Shown: positions 61,641-64,000 of the stretch, one piece after another | Numbering within the stretch: the stretch's first letter is position 1 | Layout of the letters: each line of letters starts with the position of its first letter | Assembly (NCBI RefSeq): GCF_011682065.1 | Contig: NZ_VUYU01000003.1 | Coordinates: 62,001-126,000, forward strand | Length of the DNA stretch: 64,000 bases | Direction: 5' to 3' | From: Massilia rubra | Lineage (GTDB): Bacteria; Pseudomonadota; Gammaproteobacteria; Burkholderiales; Burkholderiaceae_D | Notes under the pieces: model-generated | The model's database searches: none | What the model was told of the DNA's origin: nothing | The model's input: only the letters and a program-made list of their open reading frames with translations | Program-made: the position numbers and the translations under genes

Positions 61641-62714
61641 TTACACGTCCGCATCGGCGAACAGGCTTAACTGTTCGAGGTTTTCGGCCTCGCCCAGGCG
61701 GACTCCGACACCCAGCAAGCGTACAGGCTGCATGCCGCGCGCGTAGCCGGTTTCCATCAGTTTGGCGTATTGCCCCACGTGTGGCGCGGTGCCAACACAT
61801 TCCACGGTGGTCTGGTGAAAATCGGCAAATTTGAGTTTAACAAACAGCTTTTGCACGCTTTTCCCGGCGCCGGCGCGGGCAATGCGGGCATTGAGGTTGT
61901 CGAACAATTCCGGCAGCAGGGCGATGCAGGCCGGCAAGTCGGGCACGTCCGGCGTGTAGGTTTCTTCGACGCTGACCGACTTGCGCTCGCGCTCGTTGCA
62001 CACGGCGCGGTTGTCGATGCCCCGGCACAAGTCGTGCAGGCGGGTGCCGAAGCTGCCGAAGTGATGTTGCAGTTCGAGCATGGTCCAGCTGCGCAGGTCG
62101 GCGCAGGTATGCGCGCCCAGGTTGTTGAGCTTGGCGGCGGTGACCTTGCCGACGCCATGCAATTTTTTGACCGGCAAGGCGGCCACGAAAGCGTCGACCT
62201 CGTCCGGACGCACCAGGCACAGGCCATCGGGCTTGTTCCAGTCGCTGGCGATCTTGGCCACGAACTTGTTGGGCGCCACCCCGGCCGAGGCGGTGATGCC
62301 GACGGTCGCGAAGATGCGTTTGCGGATTTCCTGCGCGATCAGGGTGGCGCTGCCTTTGCAGTGCGGCGAGTCGGTGACGTCGAGATAGGCTTCGTCGAGC
62401 GACAGCGGCTCGATCAGGTCGGTGTAGTCGCCGTAGATGGCCAGGATCTGGCGCGAGGCGATGCGGTATTTTTCCATGGCCGGGGGAATCACGACCAGGT
62501 CCGGGCACAGCTTGAGGGCCTGGGCGGTGGCCATGGCGGAGTGGATGCCGTAGCGCCGCGCTTCGTAGTTGCAGGTCGCCACCACGCCGCGCTGGTCCGG
62601 GCGGCCGCCGACCGCCAGCGCCACCTCGCGCAGGGCGGGATTGTCGCGCATTTCGACGGCTGCGTAGAAGCAGTCGCAATCGCAATGGATGATTTTTCGG
62701 GCTGGGGCGTTCAC
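61641..62714 (-). CDS. dinB: DNA polymerase IV
   Basis: 357 residues from GTG 62714 (375 if ATG 62768). Y-family polymerase: palm Asp in IIHCDCDCFYAAVEM, catalytic SLDEAYLDVTD, then little-finger segments. The C-terminal motif QLSLFADADV is the beta-clamp-binding type. Start: an in-frame ATG at 62768 would put a LexA box inside codons 2-9; the GTG next to the conserved ARKII start avoids that. Error-prone translesion synthesis, SOS-induced. Confidence 0.95.
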   Translation of the reverse strand: MNAPARKIIHCDCDCFYAAVEMRDNPALREVALAVGGRPDQRGVVATCNYEARRYGIHSAMATAQALKLCPDLVVIPPAMEKYRIASRQILAIYGDYTDLIEPLSLDEAYLDVTDSPHCKGSATLIAQEIRKRIFATVGITASAGVAPNKFVAKIASDWNKPDGLCLVRPDEVDAFVAALPVKKLHGVGKVTAAKLNNLGAHTCADLRSWTMLELQHHFGSFGTRLHDLCRGIDNRAVCNERERKSVSVEETYTPDVPDLPACIALLPELFDNLNARIARAGAGKSVQKLFVKLKFADFHQTTVECVGTAPHVGQYAKLMETGYARGMQPVRLLGVGVRLGEAENLEQLSLFADADV

Positions 62715-62743
62715 GCGCTCTGCTGTGCCCGGTTGAGGGCAAC

Positions 62744-62763
62744 TACTGTAATTGCATACAGTA
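62744..62763 (-). promoter_or_regulatory. LexA (SOS) box of dinB
   Basis: TACTGTAATTGCATACAGTA is a near-perfect LexA site, symmetric at both ends, located 30-49 bp before the GTG start at 62714. Confidence 0.92.
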
Positions 62764-62825
62764 TTCACTGAAACTGGATTTGTTGCAAGCTGGAAGGCCC
62801 GGCATGGCGGCGGGCGAGCACCAGC

Positions 62826-63515
62826 TTAACTCAGATGGCTGCGGATCATGGCCAGGATACTATCGGCAAAATCATCCACATGCACCTTGGCCGCGCGGTA
62901 TTTCCAGCGCTTGATGTACCAATCCTGGAACATCGCCACGATATGCCCCGCCAGCAAGTCCGGATTGCCGGCCGGCACAGGCTTGAGCTGGCCGATCATG
63001 TCCGCAATTTCGGCCTGGATCGACAGCTCCGAATTTTTCGCCATGCCGCGCTGCTCGAAACTGAGCACGCGCGAGTCCATGTAGACGAAGTAAAACCACG
63101 GCTGCAAGATCTCGGACAGGTAAATCGTCGCCCGCACCAGCGATTCGAGCCGTTCCAGGGGCGCCTGCACATGCAGGAACATGCGCGGCAATTCCTGGCT
63201 GGCATGCCGCACCACGTCCTCGATCATTTCCGCCAGTTGATCCTTGCTGTCGATGTAGCCGTACAGGCCGCCCATCGACAAGCCGGTTTCGCGGCACAGG
63301 TCGCGCAAGCTCATCGCGCGAAAGCCCACTTCATTGGCCAGGCGGAAAGTGGCGCCGAAAATTCTTTCCATGTTTTCCAGCGCCGGCTTGCGGCGCTTGA
63401 CGCCGATCCGCTCGGCGTGACGGTCAACAAGATAGGCCCAGATAGTGTCGCTCGTGAGCGGCGTCATCTTTTCAAACTGGGCGAAGTCGAAGCGGGTGGA
63501 CACCAGCGTTCCCAT
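62826..63515 (-). CDS. TetR-family transcriptional regulator
   Basis: 229 residues. Helix-turn-helix at about 45-95 (ENMERIFGATFRLANEVGFR, LRDLCRETGLSMGGLYGYID); C-terminal ligand domain of the TetR_C type (ASQELPRMFLHVQAPLERLE, LLAGHIVAMFQDWYIKRWK). The N-terminus has an extra 40 residues before the HTH, as in some fatty-acid-linked regulators. Divergent from the lipase gene, so it may control it. The start at 63515 is uncertain; ATG at 63467 is another choice. Confidence 0.88.
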   Translation of the reverse strand: MGTLVSTRFDFAQFEKMTPLTSDTIWAYLVDRHAERIGVKRRKPALENMERIFGATFRLANEVGFRAMSLRDLCRETGLSMGGLYGYIDSKDQLAEMIEDVVRHASQELPRMFLHVQAPLERLESLVRATIYLSEILQPWFYFVYMDSRVLSFEQRGMAKNSELSIQAEIADMIGQLKPVPAGNPDLLAGHIVAMFQDWYIKRWKYRAAKVHVDDFADSILAMIRSHLS

Positions 63516-63672
63516 AGTTGCGTCTACCGCTAGAGTTGGTTTCGGGAATGATTATAGCTCGTTAAAACCACAGATCAATTCAAACCGCAAAACAAGGCCT
63601 CCGTATGCTGCACTGCGCGATGCTTTCCGCATACGCCAGTGCTACATTCAAAAAACCGAGCGCTCGCTCTAA

Positions 63673-64000
<328 letters not shown>

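Overview
The window is 64 kb of GC-rich (roughly 64 %) chromosomal DNA from a beta-proteobacterium. The gene set fits Oxalobacteraceae, with Massilia, Duganella or Janthinobacterium relatives the best guess: a GTP-type PEP carboxykinase, a PEP-CTERM protein behind a sigma-54-type promoter, RdgC, NudC, NodT/EmrA/EmrB-type efflux, GAF-PAS sensor kinases and DUF4254 next to glycosyltransferases. The taxonomic call is inference; there is no rRNA in the window. It looks like ordinary chromosome with accessory patches, and I see no prophage, integrase, CRISPR array or complete insertion sequence.

Layout. 1-4.0 kb: the end of a type VI secretion vgrG cluster (VgrG, PAAR, DUF4123 adaptor, then an AT-rich orphan and the first codons of another gene). 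4.3-9.1 kb: a DUF4142 protein and a four-gene phosphorelay operon (GAF-PAS-PAS kinase, lone receiver, Hpt, second receiver protein). 9.4-18.8 kb: DUF4410 lipoprotein, tRNA-Cys, secreted beta-helix protein, CPA1 antiporter, small exported proteins, an orphan IS5-type N-terminal transposase fragment, a thioredoxin-like protein, AsmA and a membrane protein. 18.8-19.6 kb: a duplicated gene junction filled with palindromic repeats. 19.5-25.5 kb: nudC, two GT9 and one GT2 glycosyltransferase, DUF4254, and a class V aminotransferase. 25.5-31.3 kb: an AT-rich gap, a flavin monooxygenase behind a very strong hairpin, a large SF1 helicase and a MITE-like repeat. 31.4-40.3 kb: isochorismatase-like hydrolase, DUF2306, LytS/LytTR pair, HipBA, VOC protein, aminopeptidase P with a DMT transporter and a divergent LysR regulator. 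40.4-45.6 kb: DUF3592, an unknown protein preceded by a deleted miniature copy of itself, a lipoprotein, GST, a PEP-CTERM protein and DUF6622. 45.6-49.8 kb: ssb and uvrA diverging around a LexA box, plus a P-loop kinase-like protein. 49.8-58.8 kb: Rpn-type nuclease, tripartite efflux operon, pckG, D-2-hydroxyacid dehydrogenase. 58.9-64 kb: an unknown protein, short asparaginase, rdgC, dinB with its own LexA box, a TetR regulator and the start of a secreted lipase.

How genes work together. Most operons are joined by 4-bp start/stop overlaps (T6SS, phosphorelay, glycosyltransferases, LytS/LytTR, HipBA, DMT/aminopeptidase P, efflux). DNA repair is a theme on the right: ssb/uvrA and dinB each carry a near-consensus 20-bp LexA site.

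The least explained material is repetitive: a set of small palindromes sharing a GGTCTGAC/GTCAGACC core occurs at four or five places, sits at gene ends, supplies stop codons for two genes, and accompanies a 192-bp duplication. I did not find a clearly new multi-gene system. The best candidates for new biology are this repeat family, the AT-rich T6SS tail, the miniature gene at 41.1 kb and the structured leaders at 26.3 and 63.7 kb.
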